A DNA stretch of 64,000 nt. Source: Sphingopyxis sp. H053 (GTDB taxonomy: Bacteria; Pseudomonadota; Alphaproteobacteria; Sphingomonadales; Sphingomonadaceae). The notes beneath the pieces are model-generated. The model ran no database searches and had not been told where the DNA came from. It was given only the letters and a program-made list of their open reading frames with translations. A program made the translations under genes and the position numbers. The DNA lies in contig NZ_LNRU01000009.1 of the NCBI RefSeq assembly GCF_001468225.1, positions 1 to 64,000 of the forward strand, written 5' to 3'. Positions 6,971-15,993 of the stretch are shown one piece after another; position 1 is the first letter of the stretch; each line of letters starts with the position of its first letter.

Positions 6971-8983
6971 ATGAACGACAAGATCCTCTGGGGACAGATT
7001 ACTGCGGTCGGTTCGATCGTGATCTTCGCGGTCTGGGCAGCAACGCAGTGGACCGCGGGCGCGCTTGGATTTCAGCCGGCGCTCGGCGCGCCCTGGTTCC
7101 GCATCGGTGACTATCCGGTCTATCCGCCGCCCGCCTTCTTCTGGTGGTGGTTTGCCTATGATGCCTATGCGCCGCCGATTTTCTACCGCGGCGCCATGAT
7201 CGCGGCGTCGGGCGGCTTCGCCTCGATCATTGTCGCGATTTCCATGTCGGTGTGGAGGGCCCGTGAGCGGCAGCGCGCCGAGACCTATGGTTCAGCGCGC
7301 TGGGCCGAGGCTGGCGATATCCGCCGCGCAGGCATGCTCGACGAGGCTGGGGTCATCTTGGGGCGCTTTGGTCGGAGCTATCTTCGCCATGACGGCGCCG
7401 AACATATCCTATGCTTCGCGCCGACACGGTCGGGCAAGGGCGTCGGGCTTGTCGTGCCGACGCTGCTCACCTGGCCGGGCAGCTGCATCGTGCATGACAT
7501 CAAGGGCGAGAATTGGCAGCTGACGTCGGGGTTCCGGGCCCAGCATGGGCGCGTCCTGCTCTTCGATCCCACCAATATCGCGTCGGCCGCTTACAATCCT
7601 CTCCTCGAAGTGCGGCGCGGCGCGTGGGAGGTGCGCGACGTCCAGAATGTCGCCGACGTACTTGTCGATCCGGAAGGCAGCCTCGAGAAGCGCAACCATT
7701 GGGAGAAAACGAGCCACTCGCTTCTCGTCGGAGCCATCCTGCATGTTCTTTATGCCGAAGAGGATAAATCGCTCGCAGGCGTCGCGGCCTTCCTCTCCGA
7801 TCCGCGGCGCGGTATCGCCTCGACCCTGCGCATCATGCAGTCGACGGCACATCTCGGCGAGAAGGGTATCCATCCCGTCGTCGCGGCGGCGGCGCAGGAT
7901 CTGCTCAACAAGTCGGCCAATGAGCGGTCGGGCGTCCTTTCGACCGCCATGTCCTTTCTAGGGCTTTACCGCGACCCCGTCATCGCTGCGGTGACGCGGC
8001 GGTCGGACTGGCGCATCGCCGACCTTGTGGCGGGGGAGACGGCGACCTCGCTCTATCTCGTCGTGCCGCCCGGCGACATCAGCCGCACCAAGCCGCTCAT
8101 TCGTCTGATCCTCAATCAGATCGGGCGGCGGCTCACCGAGGAACTTAATCCGCGTGCGCGGTCGCAGCGCCTTCTTCTCATGCTCGATGAATTTCCGGCG
8201 CTGGGGCGGCTCGATTTCTTCGAGAGCGCGCTCGCCTTCATGGCCGGCTATGGGATCAAGGCGTTTCTGATCGCCCAGTCCTTGAATCAGATCGAGAAGG
8301 CTTACGGCCAGAACAACGCCATCCTCGACAATTGTCACGTCCGAGTCAGCTTCGCGACAAACGACGAGCGGACGGCCAAGCGGATCTCGGACGCGCTCGG
8401 CACCGCCACCGAAATGCGCGCAATGAAAAATTATGCCGGGCACCGGCTATCGCCCTGGCTTGGCCATCTGATGGTCTCGCGGACCGAGACGGCCCGCGCC
8501 TTGCTGACGCCCGGCGAGGTCATGCAACTGCCGCCCGATCAGGAAATCGTCATGGTCGCCGGCGTCGCGCCGATCCGGGCGAGCAAGGCCAAATACTATG
8601 CCGACCCCCGATTGATGGCGCGGATCCTGCCGCCGCCCGCGCCGCCGCAAGTCGGCGAAAGCCGTCCCGACGACTGGAGCGCGTTGGAACGACCGAAAGA
8701 CCTGTCCGGCGGGAAGGTCGAGATCGCAGTTCATGATGAGATCCCCGATGCGAGCGACGGCGAGGAGGACGATAGCGACGCCAACAGCGGTATCCGGCAG
8801 GAGCCGGCGATGGCCGACCATGAGAATATCGTATCTGAGGCTCGCCCGGATGTCAGCGAGTTCGATTTCGCAACCGAGGAACGAGAGGATGACCCCGTCC
8901 GCGAGCGCAAGGCGATCGACGGTGCGATGCGCCGCGGCGCCCGCCTGGCGTCGCAGGATCCGGACGACGGGATCGAACTATGA
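6971..8983 (+). CDS. virD4: Type IV coupling ATPase, VirD4/TraG family
   Basis: A 670-residue coupling protein that docks the relaxase-DNA complex to the secretion channel. N-terminal membrane segments lie at about residues 5-27 and 70-95. Walker A is APTRSGKGVG (about residue 153), Walker B is LLLMLDEFPALG, and KAFLIAQSLNQIEKAYG matches the conserved RecA-like motif. The C-terminal 120 residues are acidic and low complexity. The start at 6971 follows a duplicated purine tract. The open frame runs far upstream but that part is the shadow of rlxS. The stop overlaps the CopG-like gene (ATGA). Confidence 0.93.
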   Translation: MNDKILWGQITAVGSIVIFAVWAATQWTAGALGFQPALGAPWFRIGDYPVYPPPAFFWWWFAYDAYAPPIFYRGAMIAASGGFASIIVAISMSVWRARERQRAETYGSARWAEAGDIRRAGMLDEAGVILGRFGRSYLRHDGAEHILCFAPTRSGKGVGLVVPTLLTWPGSCIVHDIKGENWQLTSGFRAQHGRVLLFDPTNIASAAYNPLLEVRRGAWEVRDVQNVADVLVDPEGSLEKRNHWEKTSHSLLVGAILHVLYAEEDKSLAGVAAFLSDPRRGIASTLRIMQSTAHLGEKGIHPVVAAAAQDLLNKSANERSGVLSTAMSFLGLYRDPVIAAVTRRSDWRIADLVAGETATSLYLVVPPGDISRTKPLIRLILNQIGRRLTEELNPRARSQRLLLMLDEFPALGRLDFFESALAFMAGYGIKAFLIAQSLNQIEKAYGQNNAILDNCHVRVSFATNDERTAKRISDALGTATEMRAMKNYAGHRLSPWLGHLMVSRTETARALLTPGEVMQLPPDQEIVMVAGVAPIRASKAKYYADPRLMARILPPPAPPQVGESRPDDWSALERPKDLSGGKVEIAVHDEIPDASDGEEDDSDANSGIRQEPAMADHENIVSEARPDVSEFDFATEEREDDPVRERKAIDGAMRRGARLASQDPDDGIEL

Positions 8984-9417
8984 GGAAGTCGTCGGTCAAG
9001 CGGACCTTCCGGATCGATAGCGTGCTGGCGCGCCAGCTCGACGAACGCGCGAGCAGCCGCCGCATCACGCGCACCGACATCGTCGAGGCCGCGCTCGCAT
9101 CTTTGCTCACTCCCGATCATGAGGAGCGACTTGAGGCCGTGCTGACGCGGCGGCTCGATCGGCTGTCGCGGCAACTCGACCGGCTCGAATGGCATGTCGA
9201 ATTGTCGAACGAAGGCTTCGCGCTGTTCGTCCGCTCCTGGCTGATCAACAATCCCCCGCTCCCTGACGCGGCACTCCGGGCGGCGCAAGTGACTGGCAAG
9301 AAACGGTGGGAGGCCTTTGTCGATTCGCTGAGCCGCCGGATGGAGCTCGGGCCGAAGCTTGGTGACGAATTGTCCCGCGACGTGGACGGCGATCATTCGT
9401 CGCCCGCCGCGAAATAG
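8980..9417 (+). CDS. CopG-type ribbon-helix-helix protein
   Basis: A 145-residue protein whose first 45 residues form a ribbon-helix-helix domain (KRTFRIDSVLARQLDERASS, RRITRTDIVEAALASLL), followed by a helical coiled-coil-like stretch (RRLDRLSRQLDRLEWHVELS). Such proteins accompany virD4 in Trb-type elements and may act as relaxosome accessory factors or repress the transfer operon. It overlaps virD4 by four bases. Its 3' end overlaps the end of the opposite-strand RadC-like gene by 25 bp. Confidence 0.85.
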   Translation: MRKSSVKRTFRIDSVLARQLDERASSRRITRTDIVEAALASLLTPDHEERLEAVLTRRLDRLSRQLDRLEWHVELSNEGFALFVRSWLINNPPLPDAALRAAQVTGKKRWEAFVDSLSRRMELGPKLGDELSRDVDGDHSSPAAK

Positions 9418-10382
9418 GCCAGGAGGCGTTGCGCGAGATCGGGGGCCAGCCGGATGAAATTGCGTCTTCCGTCGTGGCGATCCGGCTCCCGCGCCAACAG
9501 TCCCTCGTCGCAAAGGCGCTGCAGCAGCCTGAGGGCCGTCGTTCTCGGAAGGCCCGACGCGATACAAAGCGAGCTGGTCGATACTGATTTCGCCGCTGCC
9601 TCATGGATGAAGAGATCGATGAGCATATCCCAAGCCGGTTCGCCGAACAGGCCTTCTGCGCCGACAAGTTGTCGGCGCAGAAGGCGCCGCCGCCATACGC
9701 GCTGCGCGTTGGCGAGCGCCAACTCGGCATCGGGTGAGTTCCGCCAATCGGCAATTCTGTCGCGAAGTAGCGTGCCGGGCGAAGACGTCCGACCGGAGGC
9801 AGGTCGTCCCCGGAGGATCATCCGATGCCCTCGGAGCGCGACAATGATATGTTCCAGCACCTCGACGTCGAGCGCTTGTCCGATCGTAGCCAGGCGTTCA
9901 GTTGCCTCGATATCGCACCGGCTGGGCGCTGGGTCGCCACTAGGATGGTTATGGACGAGAATGATCGCGGCGGCGTCGAGTTCGATCGCTCGCCGAAATA
10001 TCGTGCGGGGATAGATTGCGAGATGGCCGAGCGTTCCGCGCTGTAATTGTTCATCCGCGATGAGGCGATGCGACGGGTCAAGGAACAGCACGCGCAGCGC
10101 CTCATCGGGAAGCGCGCCCATCGATGCCCTGAGATAACGCAGCAATTTGGGATTGTCGGGGTCGATGCCGCGACCGCTCAGCTCTTCGCGCATGGCCTCC
10201 AATGTCGCGCACCGTGCGGCGACGAGCATCGCGCCGACCGGGCTGTCCTTGCCGAGCGTTCGCGCCAGCGCTTCGGGGGACTGGGCGAAAAGGCGTGCGA
10301 GTGTCCGATGTTCCGCGAGCAGTCGCTCGGCTAGGGACTCGCAATGCTCGGGATCGATGGCCGCGACGAGATCTGCCAGCAT
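9393..10382 (-). CDS. RadC-like JAB/MPN+ domain protein fused to a C-terminal winged helix
   Basis: A 329-residue protein. The RadC-like JAB core carries YPRTIFRRAIELDAAAIILV and the metal motif HNHPSGDPAPSRCDIEAT (about residues 167-184), the MPN+ pattern H-x-H-P-S-G-D. The C-terminal third (GEPAWDMLIDLFIHEAAAKS, then VSTSSLCIASGLPRTTALRL and EGLLAREPDRHDGRRNFIRL) is a MarR-type winged helix. RadC-family proteins are frequent on mobile elements; repair or antirestriction roles have been proposed without proof. The start is the Met of MLADLVAAID; upstream codons of the same frame overlap the neighbouring membrane-protein gene. The 3' end overlaps copG. Confidence 0.85.
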   Translation of the reverse strand: MLADLVAAIDPEHCESLAERLLAEHRTLARLFAQSPEALARTLGKDSPVGAMLVAARCATLEAMREELSGRGIDPDNPKLLRYLRASMGALPDEALRVLFLDPSHRLIADEQLQRGTLGHLAIYPRTIFRRAIELDAAAIILVHNHPSGDPAPSRCDIEATERLATIGQALDVEVLEHIIVALRGHRMILRGRPASGRTSSPGTLLRDRIADWRNSPDAELALANAQRVWRRRLLRRQLVGAEGLFGEPAWDMLIDLFIHEAAAKSVSTSSLCIASGLPRTTALRLLQRLCDEGLLAREPDRHDGRRNFIRLAPDLAQRLLAYFAAGDE

Positions 10383-10804
10383 GGCTCGTTGGCGCCGCGC
10401 GCCAGCCGACGCTGGTGGCGCCAGGTTGCGAGGATGAGGATCGCCGGCACCGGCCAGGACGTCGCCACCTGCATCGCGAGATAGGCTGCCGGATGCAGCG
10501 CCACGTCGAGAATCCGGCTCGAGTGCGCAAGGAGCGGGACCATGTGCAAGACGGCGATGCACATGGGCCAGAAGCGATGCGCAAACAGCGCGAGCGTGAC
10601 GGTGGATGCGGCTCCAAACAGGTCGATCGCGAGATGACCGGTGTCGAGTGAAGCGAAGGTCGGCGGAACGAACAGGTGGAGCAATTGATCCAAGCCCACC
10701 ATCGTTGCTGCGATCGCCGCCATCGTCCGTTCCGGCCCGCCGCCCTTCCAGGCGGCATAGCCGACAGCAACAGCCAAGAAAGCGAGAAACAAGGCGATGC
10801 GCAT
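10331..10804 (-). CDS. Small membrane protein next to the RadC-like gene
   Basis: A 157-residue protein with about four hydrophobic segments (residues 3-18, 27-50, 60-90 and 103-127), for example MRIALFLAFLAVAVGYAAW and AILILATWRHQRRLARG. Its 3' end overlaps the RadC-like gene start by about 52 bp, so the pair is one transcript. No family function is recognised. It belongs to the minus-strand block that breaks the plus-strand transfer genes between copG and trbB. Confidence 0.65.
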   Translation of the reverse strand: MRIALFLAFLAVAVGYAAWKGGGPERTMAAIAATMVGLDQLLHLFVPPTFASLDTGHLAIDLFGAASTVTLALFAHRFWPMCIAVLHMVPLLAHSSRILDVALHPAAYLAMQVATSWPVPAILILATWRHQRRLARGANEPCWQISSRPSIPSIASP

Positions 10805-10845
10805 GCCCTGAAACTTTCACGGCTGTCGCTCCCGGTCAACCGGCG

Positions 10846-11178
10846 TCAGGCTGCGGCCGCCCGCACGCTCGTTCCCGCCTCCGCGATCGACGGGCATTCA
10901 TGGAGGTCATAACCCGCCGTCTCGCGCCCGATATCGGCGAGTTCGCCATGAACCCGCAGAATATCGCCGCTGACATCGACCAGCGCCATTTGCGCCTTCA
11001 TCAATCGGCGGATCGTTGCCTGCCCTCTGGTCGCCGGCACCCCGGCGGTGTCGCGCCGCGCGGTGACGACGCTGGTCATCAGCGAAGACACTGCGATGAG
11101 TGCATCGTCGATCCTGACTTCGGCGGCGGGTACGTCGCGGATCAGACGGGCTGCCGTGATTGTAAGTGCTTGGGACAT
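10846..11178 (-). CDS. Conserved-looking hypothetical protein
   Basis: A 110-residue soluble protein (MSQALTITAARLIRDVPAAE at the start, DDALIAVSSLMTSVVTARRD in the middle). An AGAGGAGAAG ribosome site directly precedes the ATG, which supports a real gene. The predicted structure is mainly helical, with no signal peptide or membrane segment. It lies between the HTH gene at 11238-11753 and the membrane-protein gene, all on the minus strand, so they may be co-transcribed. Function not recognised. Confidence 0.6.
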   Translation of the reverse strand: MSQALTITAARLIRDVPAAEVRIDDALIAVSSLMTSVVTARRDTAGVPATRGQATIRRLMKAQMALVDVSGDILRVHGELADIGRETAGYDLHECPSIAEAGTSVRAAAA

Positions 11179-11237
11179 GACTTCTCCTCTGCCGGAAGCA
11201 TCGCTCCGGCCTATTGGTGACAGACAGGATGAAAGGA

Positions 11238-11753
11238 TCAGCCGGAAATCAGACGGGTGAGCGTTTCACCGATCGTCACCCCCGCCAGCGTCAGCAGGAT
11301 CAATCCGGCGAACATCGCCGCCATGATCCAGACTTTGCTCGAACGCGCGTGATCGCGCCTCCAGAGACCCTTGAACGGCGGGTCGACCGCATTGGGATGC
11401 TTGGCGAGCGATGCATGATCGTTCAGCGCCAATGCGGCCGGCTCTCCGTCCGGGAAATCGGATGGCATCAGTCTGGCCTGCGGCGGTAGTATGATCGGAT
11501 CCCATGGTATTCGGTCATAGGTCCGTTTGAGACGCGCATAGCGGACGGCCGCCTCGGCTCTACTGTCCGCTCCCAGAATATCGCGCGCGGTCGTGAGCCT
11601 GAGATCGACGGCCTGTTTCGAGATGTCGAGCCGCCGCGCAATCTGCTTTGAGGTCTGATGCTCAAGCACAAGATCGAGACAAGCGCGCTGCTTGTCCGTG
11701 AGCCGCGCCCAGCACAATTCATCCTCTGACGGCTGCGACACCGAATCAGTCAT
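11238..11753 (-). CDS. LuxR-type helix-turn-helix protein with C-terminal membrane anchor
   Basis: A 171-residue protein. Residues about 17-65 (LTDKQRACLDLVLEHQTSKQ, then IARRLDISKQAVDLRLTTAR) form a LuxR/GerE-like HTH, and residues about 142-165 (WIMAAMFAGLILLTLAGVTI) are one membrane-spanning segment. It lacks a receiver or autoinducer domain. It is divergent from trbB across a 208-bp region, so it may control the trb operon or its own block; this is inference. The topology puts the DNA-binding domain in the cytoplasm, tethered to the inner membrane. Confidence 0.75.
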   Translation of the reverse strand: MTDSVSQPSEDELCWARLTDKQRACLDLVLEHQTSKQIARRLDISKQAVDLRLTTARDILGADSRAEAAVRYARLKRTYDRIPWDPIILPPQARLMPSDFPDGEPAALALNDHASLAKHPNAVDPPFKGLWRRDHARSSKVWIMAAMFAGLILLTLAGVTIGETLTRLISG

Positions 11754-11961
11754 TGTTACACTGTTGTCAAAATCGGGCGTTTCACAAGTTCCACCATGAT
11801 TTTTATCCGTTCCGATGCGGATCGACCTACGCCACGGCCTGTCTTTCTACGAGACGGTACGACGGCGCGAAAACCTTGTTGAATTTGGGTTTTCTCTGCG
11901 TCTCTTACTCATCCCCGTCGAGCCGGGCATCATCGCCAAGGCTCATGAAACGGGGTTCCCG

Positions 11962-12945
11962 ATGGGCGCAGAACCAATCCGGCTGGAGGCACGTCACCGC
12001 AGCGCGCGCATGCTGCGCACCGCGATGGGCGGTGCGATCGCGGATTGGCTCGCCGACCGCGAGGTCATCGAAATCATGCTCAATCCCGACGGTCGGCTGT
12101 GGGTCGACCGCCTCGGCCAAGGGATCGAGGACAGCGGTGAAACACTGAGCGCCGCCGATGGCGAGCGCATCATTCGTCTCGTCGCGCATCATGTCGGCGC
12201 CGAAGTGCATGGCAGCGCGCCGCGCGTATCGGCCGAGCTGCCCGAAGGAGGCGAGCGTTTCGAGGGATTGTTGCCGCCGGTCGTTGCCGCGCCGACCTTT
12301 GCGATCCGCAAACCGGCAATCGCGGTCTTCACGCTCGGCGATTATGTGAACTCGGGCATCATGTCGGCGGATGCTGCGGACATACTTCGCTGCGGCGTGC
12401 GTGACCGGCTCAACATCCTCGTTGCGGGCGGCACCGGGACCGGCAAGACGACGCTGACCAACGCGTTGCTCGCCGAGATTGCGGGCAGCCGCGACCGGAT
12501 CGTGTTGATCGAGGACACGCGCGAACTGCAGTGCGCGGCGCCCAATCTCGTCGCGATGCGCACCAAGGACGGTGTCGCATCGCTGTCCGATCTCGTCCGC
12601 TCCTCGCTGCGCCTCCGGCCCGACCGCATTCCGATCGGCGAGGTGCGCGGCGCCGAAGCGCTGGATCTCCTGAAAGCATGGGGCACAGGTCATCCCGGCG
12701 GTGTCGGAACAATCCATGCCGGGAGTGCGCTTGGCGCGCTGCGCCGTATGGAGCAGCTCATCCAGGAAGCCGTGATCACCGTCCCGCGCGCTCTTCTCGC
12801 CGAGACGATCAATCTGGTCGCCGTGCTCGTCCGCGACGGAACGGGCCGGCGCCTCGCCGAACTCGCCCGCATCGACGGGTTCGACCGGCTGAACCTCGAA
12901 TATCGGCTGACCCCGCTCATCACCCCTGAAGGAGAAAATCGATGA
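11962..12945 (+). CDS. trbB: TrbB, VirB11-type secretion ATPase
   Basis: A 327-residue traffic ATPase powering the type IV secretion channel from the cytoplasmic face. Motifs: [15 protein letters not shown] in the N-terminal domain, Walker [15 protein letters not shown] (about residue 156), the Asp/Glu box [33 protein letters not shown], and the His box [12 protein letters not shown]. The start at [12 protein letters not shown] is chosen by comparison with the family; the frame is open further upstream (to 11815) but the extra residues look unrelated. The end overlaps trbC by four bases. Confidence 0.92.
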   Translation: MGAEPIRLEARHRSARMLRTAMGGAIADWLADREVIEIMLNPDGRLWVDRLGQGIEDSGETLSAADGERIIRLVAHHVGAEVHGSAPRVSAELPEGGERFEGLLPPVVAAPTFAIRKPAIAVFTLGDYVNSGIMSADAADILRCGVRDRLNILVAGGTGTGKTTLTNALLAEIAGSRDRIVLIEDTRELQCAAPNLVAMRTKDGVASLSDLVRSSLRLRPDRIPIGEVRGAEALDLLKAWGTGHPGGVGTIHAGSALGALRRMEQLIQEAVITVPRALLAETINLVAVLVRDGTGRRLAELARIDGFDRLNLEYRLTPLITPEGENR

Positions 12946-13274
12946 TCCATGCTCTTCGGCATGGCGCACGGCGCGCCATGCTCTGTTCGACCGCGATGTT
13001 CGTTGCGCTTGCGGTATCCGCGCCGGCCTATGCCGGCGGCTCGTCGATGCCGTGGGAAGCGCCGCTGCAGTCGATCCTCGAGAGCATCGAGGGTCCGGTC
13101 GCAAAGATCGTCGCGGTGATCATCATCATCGTGACCGGTCTCAGCCTCGCCTTCGGCGACACGTCGGGTGGGTTCCGCCGGCTGGTCCAGATCGTGTTCG
13201 GCCTGTCGATCGCCTTCGCTGCATCGAGCTTCTTCCTGTCCTTTTTCTCCTTCGGCGGCGGAGCGCTCGTGTGA
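12942..13274 (+). CDS. trbC: TrbC, VirB2-type pilin subunit precursor
   Basis: A 110-residue pilin precursor: a long signal peptide (about residues 1-31, ending VSAPAYAGG), then two hydrophobic helices (IVAVIIIIVTGLSLAFG and FGLSIAFAASSFFLSFFSFG) around the short loop DTSGGFRRLVQ. It should be inserted in the inner membrane, processed (TraF is encoded at 3352-3939) and assembled into the conjugative pilus. It overlaps trbB upstream (ATGA) and trbD downstream. Confidence 0.9.
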   Translation: MIHALRHGARRAMLCSTAMFVALAVSAPAYAGGSSMPWEAPLQSILESIEGPVAKIVAVIIIIVTGLSLAFGDTSGGFRRLVQIVFGLSIAFAASSFFLSFFSFGGGALV

Positions 13275-13543
13275 TGAGCCGGGAAGGGGAAGTGCCGGGC
13301 TTCTTTGCTCCGGTTCACCGGGCGCTCGCCGAGCCGATCCTCCTCGGCGGGGCGCCGCGCAGCCTCGCGATCGTCAACGGCACGCTCGCGGGCGCCGTCG
13401 GTCTCGGCCTCCGGCTCTGGATCGTCGGCGTCGCGATATGGGCGGTCGGCCACACCCTCTCGGTCTGGGCCGCCCGCCGCGACCCGCAGTTCGTCGACGT
13501 CGCCCGGCGTCACCTCAAATATCCCGTCTGGATGCGCTCATGA
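13274..13543 (+). CDS. trbD: TrbD, VirB3-type inner-membrane protein
   Basis: An 89-residue protein with the TrbD pattern GFFAPVHRALAEPILLGGAP followed by a hydrophobic hairpin (VGLGLRLWIVGVAIWAVGHT) and the C-terminal DPQFVDVARRHLKY. TrbD/VirB3 associates with the VirB4 ATPase at the inner membrane. The start at 13274 overlaps the trbC stop and the end overlaps the trbE start; the longer in-frame upstream region is the shadow of trbC. Confidence 0.88.
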   Translation: MSREGEVPGFFAPVHRALAEPILLGGAPRSLAIVNGTLAGAVGLGLRLWIVGVAIWAVGHTLSVWAARRDPQFVDVARRHLKYPVWMRS

Positions 13544-15993
13544 TGAATCTCTCCGAATATCGCACGAAATCCGCCCGCCTCGCCGATTTTCTCCCTTGGG
13601 TCTGCCTGGTGGCGGAGGGCGTGGTGCTGAACAAGGACGGCGCGTTCCAGCGCACGGCGCGCTTCCGCGGCCCCGACCTCGACAGCGCCACGCCCGCCGA
13701 ACTCGTGGCGGTCACCGCGCGCCTCAACAGCGCGCTGCGGCGCCTCGGGTCGGGCTGGGCAGTCTTCGTCGAAGCCCAGCGTGTGCCCGCGGTGACCTAT
13801 CCGGTGTCCGAGTTCCCCGATGCGGTGTCCGAGCTGGTCGATGTCGAACGCCGCGAGCAGTTCCGCGAGGAAGGCGCCCATTTCGAGAGCTTCTATTATC
13901 TGACCCTCTTGTGGATGCCGCCGGCAGAGGAAGCGGCGCGCGCCGAGTACTGGCTCTATGAGGGCCGCTCGAAGACCGGCGTCGACCCCAAGGAATTGCT
14001 GAAAAGCTTCGTCGATCGCACGGGGCGCATGCTCCATCTCGTCGAGGGCTTCATGCCCGAGGCCGAATGGCTGGATGACGGCGAGACATTAACCTACCTC
14101 CACAGCTGTGTCTCGACCAAGGTCCAGCACGTCCGGGTGCCCGAGACGCCTGCCTATCTCGACGCGCTGCTCGCCGACGAAGCGCTCGTCGGCGGGCTCG
14201 AGCCGCGGCTCGGCGATCATCATCTGCGCACCCTCACCATCACCGGCTTCCCGAGCGTCACCTTCCCGGGCCTGCTCGACGAATTGAACCGCCAAGCGTT
14301 CGCCTATCGCTGGTCCTCGCGCGCCATCATGCTCGACAAGACCGACGCGACCAAGCTGCTGACCAAGATCCGGCGGCAATGGTTCGCCAAGCGCAAGTCG
14401 GTCGCCGCGATCCTCAAGGAGGTGATGACCAACGAGGCCTCTGTCCTGATGGACAGCGATGCCTCGAACAAGGCGGCCGACGCCGACATGGCACTGCAGG
14501 AGCTTGGCGCCGACGAGGCGGGCATCGCCTATGTCACCGCGACGATCACCGTCTGGGATCGCGATCCGGCGCTCGCGGCCGAGAAGCTGCGCCTCGTCGA
14601 GAAAATCGTTCAGAGCCGCGACTTCACCTGCACGGTGGAAGGCGTCAATGCGCTCGAGGCCTGGTTCGGGAGCCTCCCCGGCCATGTCTATGCCAATGTT
14701 CGCCAGCCCCCGATTTCCACCCTTAATCTTGCCCATCTCATTCCCTTGTCGGCGGTGTGGGCGGGGGCGGAACGGGACGAGCATTTCGGTGATGCCCCCT
14801 TGCTTTACGGCAAGACCGAAGGCTCGACCCCGTTCCGCTTTTCGCTGCACGTCGGCGACGTCGGTCATTGCCTCGTCGTCGGCCCGACGGGTGCGGGCAA
14901 GTCGGTCCTGCTCGCGCTGATGGCGCTCCAGTTCCGCCGCTACGAGGGCAACCAGATATTCGCCTTCGATTATGGCGGTTCGATCCGCGCCGCGGCGATT
15001 GCCATGCGCGGCGATTGGCAGGATCTTGGCGGCGCGCTGCACGATGCCGGCAGCGCCGGGTCGGTCGCTCTGCAACCGCTGGCGCGCATCGACGAGGCCG
15101 CGGAGCGCGCCTGGGCAGCCGAATGGCTCGCCGCCTTGCTCGCGGGCGAAGGGGTCGACGTCGATCCGGCCGCGAAGGAGCATCTCTGGTCGGCGCTCAC
15201 GTCGCTCGCGACGGCGCCAATCCGCGAGCGCACGCTGACCGGTCTTGCCGTCCTGCTCCAATCGCAAGAGCTGAAGCTCGCGCTTTCGCCCTATCTCGTG
15301 GGCGGTCCCTGGGGACGGCTGCTCGACGCCGAGGCCGAGCATCTTGGCGATGCGCGTGTTCAGGCGCTCGAAACCGAAGGGCTGGTCGGCGCCTCGTCGG
15401 CGGCCTCGGTCCTCGCCTATCTGTTCCACCGCATCGAGGGCCGCCTCGACGGCTCACCGACGCTGATCATCATCGACGAAGGCTGGCTCGTGCTCGACAG
15501 CCCCGCCTTCGCGGCGCAGCTGCGCGAGTGGCTGAAGACGCTCCGCAAGAAAAATGCGAGCGTGATCTTCGCGACGCAAAGCCTCGCCGATATCGAGGGC
15601 TCGCGCATTGCGCCGGCGATCATCGAGAGCTGCCCGACACGCATTTTCCTGCCCAACGAACGCGCCGCCGAGCCTCAGATCGCGCGGGTCTATGAACGCT
15701 TCGGGCTCAACGATCGCCAGATCGAGATATTGAGCCGCGCAACGCCGAAGCGCGACTATTATTGCCAGTCGCGACGCGGCAACCGGCTGTTCGAACTCGG
15801 CCTCGGCGACATCGCACTCGCTTTCACCGCTGCCTCTTCAAAGACCGACCAGATCAAGATCGGCGAGCTGATCGAGACGCGCGGCCACGCCGATTTTGCC
15901 GAATTCTGGCTGCGTCACCGCGGCCTCTATTGGGCCGCCGATCTGCTCGCGAACCTCGAAACCCCCGACCAGCTGAAGGAGTCCTTTTTATGA
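13540..15993 (+). CDS. trbE: TrbE, VirB4-type secretion ATPase
   Basis: An 817-residue VirB4-family ATPase. The N-terminal CagE/TrbE/VirB domain includes SEYRTKSARLADFLPWVCLV and VNKDGAFQRTARF-type strands. The ATPase domain has Walker A VGPTGAGKSVLLAL (about residue 449), Walker B TLIIIDEGWLVL (about residue 641) and NASVIFATQSLADIEGS. It drives pilus assembly and substrate transfer. Two adjacent ATGs (13540 and 13543) are possible starts; both follow the end of trbD without a gap. The upstream extension of the frame to 13168 is a shadow. Confidence 0.93.
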   Translation: MMNLSEYRTKSARLADFLPWVCLVAEGVVLNKDGAFQRTARFRGPDLDSATPAELVAVTARLNSALRRLGSGWAVFVEAQRVPAVTYPVSEFPDAVSELVDVERREQFREEGAHFESFYYLTLLWMPPAEEAARAEYWLYEGRSKTGVDPKELLKSFVDRTGRMLHLVEGFMPEAEWLDDGETLTYLHSCVSTKVQHVRVPETPAYLDALLADEALVGGLEPRLGDHHLRTLTITGFPSVTFPGLLDELNRQAFAYRWSSRAIMLDKTDATKLLTKIRRQWFAKRKSVAAILKEVMTNEASVLMDSDASNKAADADMALQELGADEAGIAYVTATITVWDRDPALAAEKLRLVEKIVQSRDFTCTVEGVNALEAWFGSLPGHVYANVRQPPISTLNLAHLIPLSAVWAGAERDEHFGDAPLLYGKTEGSTPFRFSLHVGDVGHCLVVGPTGAGKSVLLALMALQFRRYEGNQIFAFDYGGSIRAAAIAMRGDWQDLGGALHDAGSAGSVALQPLARIDEAAERAWAAEWLAALLAGEGVDVDPAAKEHLWSALTSLATAPIRERTLTGLAVLLQSQELKLALSPYLVGGPWGRLLDAEAEHLGDARVQALETEGLVGASSAASVLAYLFHRIEGRLDGSPTLIIIDEGWLVLDSPAFAAQLREWLKTLRKKNASVIFATQSLADIEGSRIAPAIIESCPTRIFLPNERAAEPQIARVYERFGLNDRQIEILSRATPKRDYYCQSRRGNRLFELGLGDIALAFTAASSKTDQIKIGELIETRGHADFAEFWLRHRGLYWAADLLANLETPDQLKESFL

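Noticed and set aside
14089..15429. 446-codon frame opposite trbE
   Set aside because: Antisense shadow typical of high-GC DNA.
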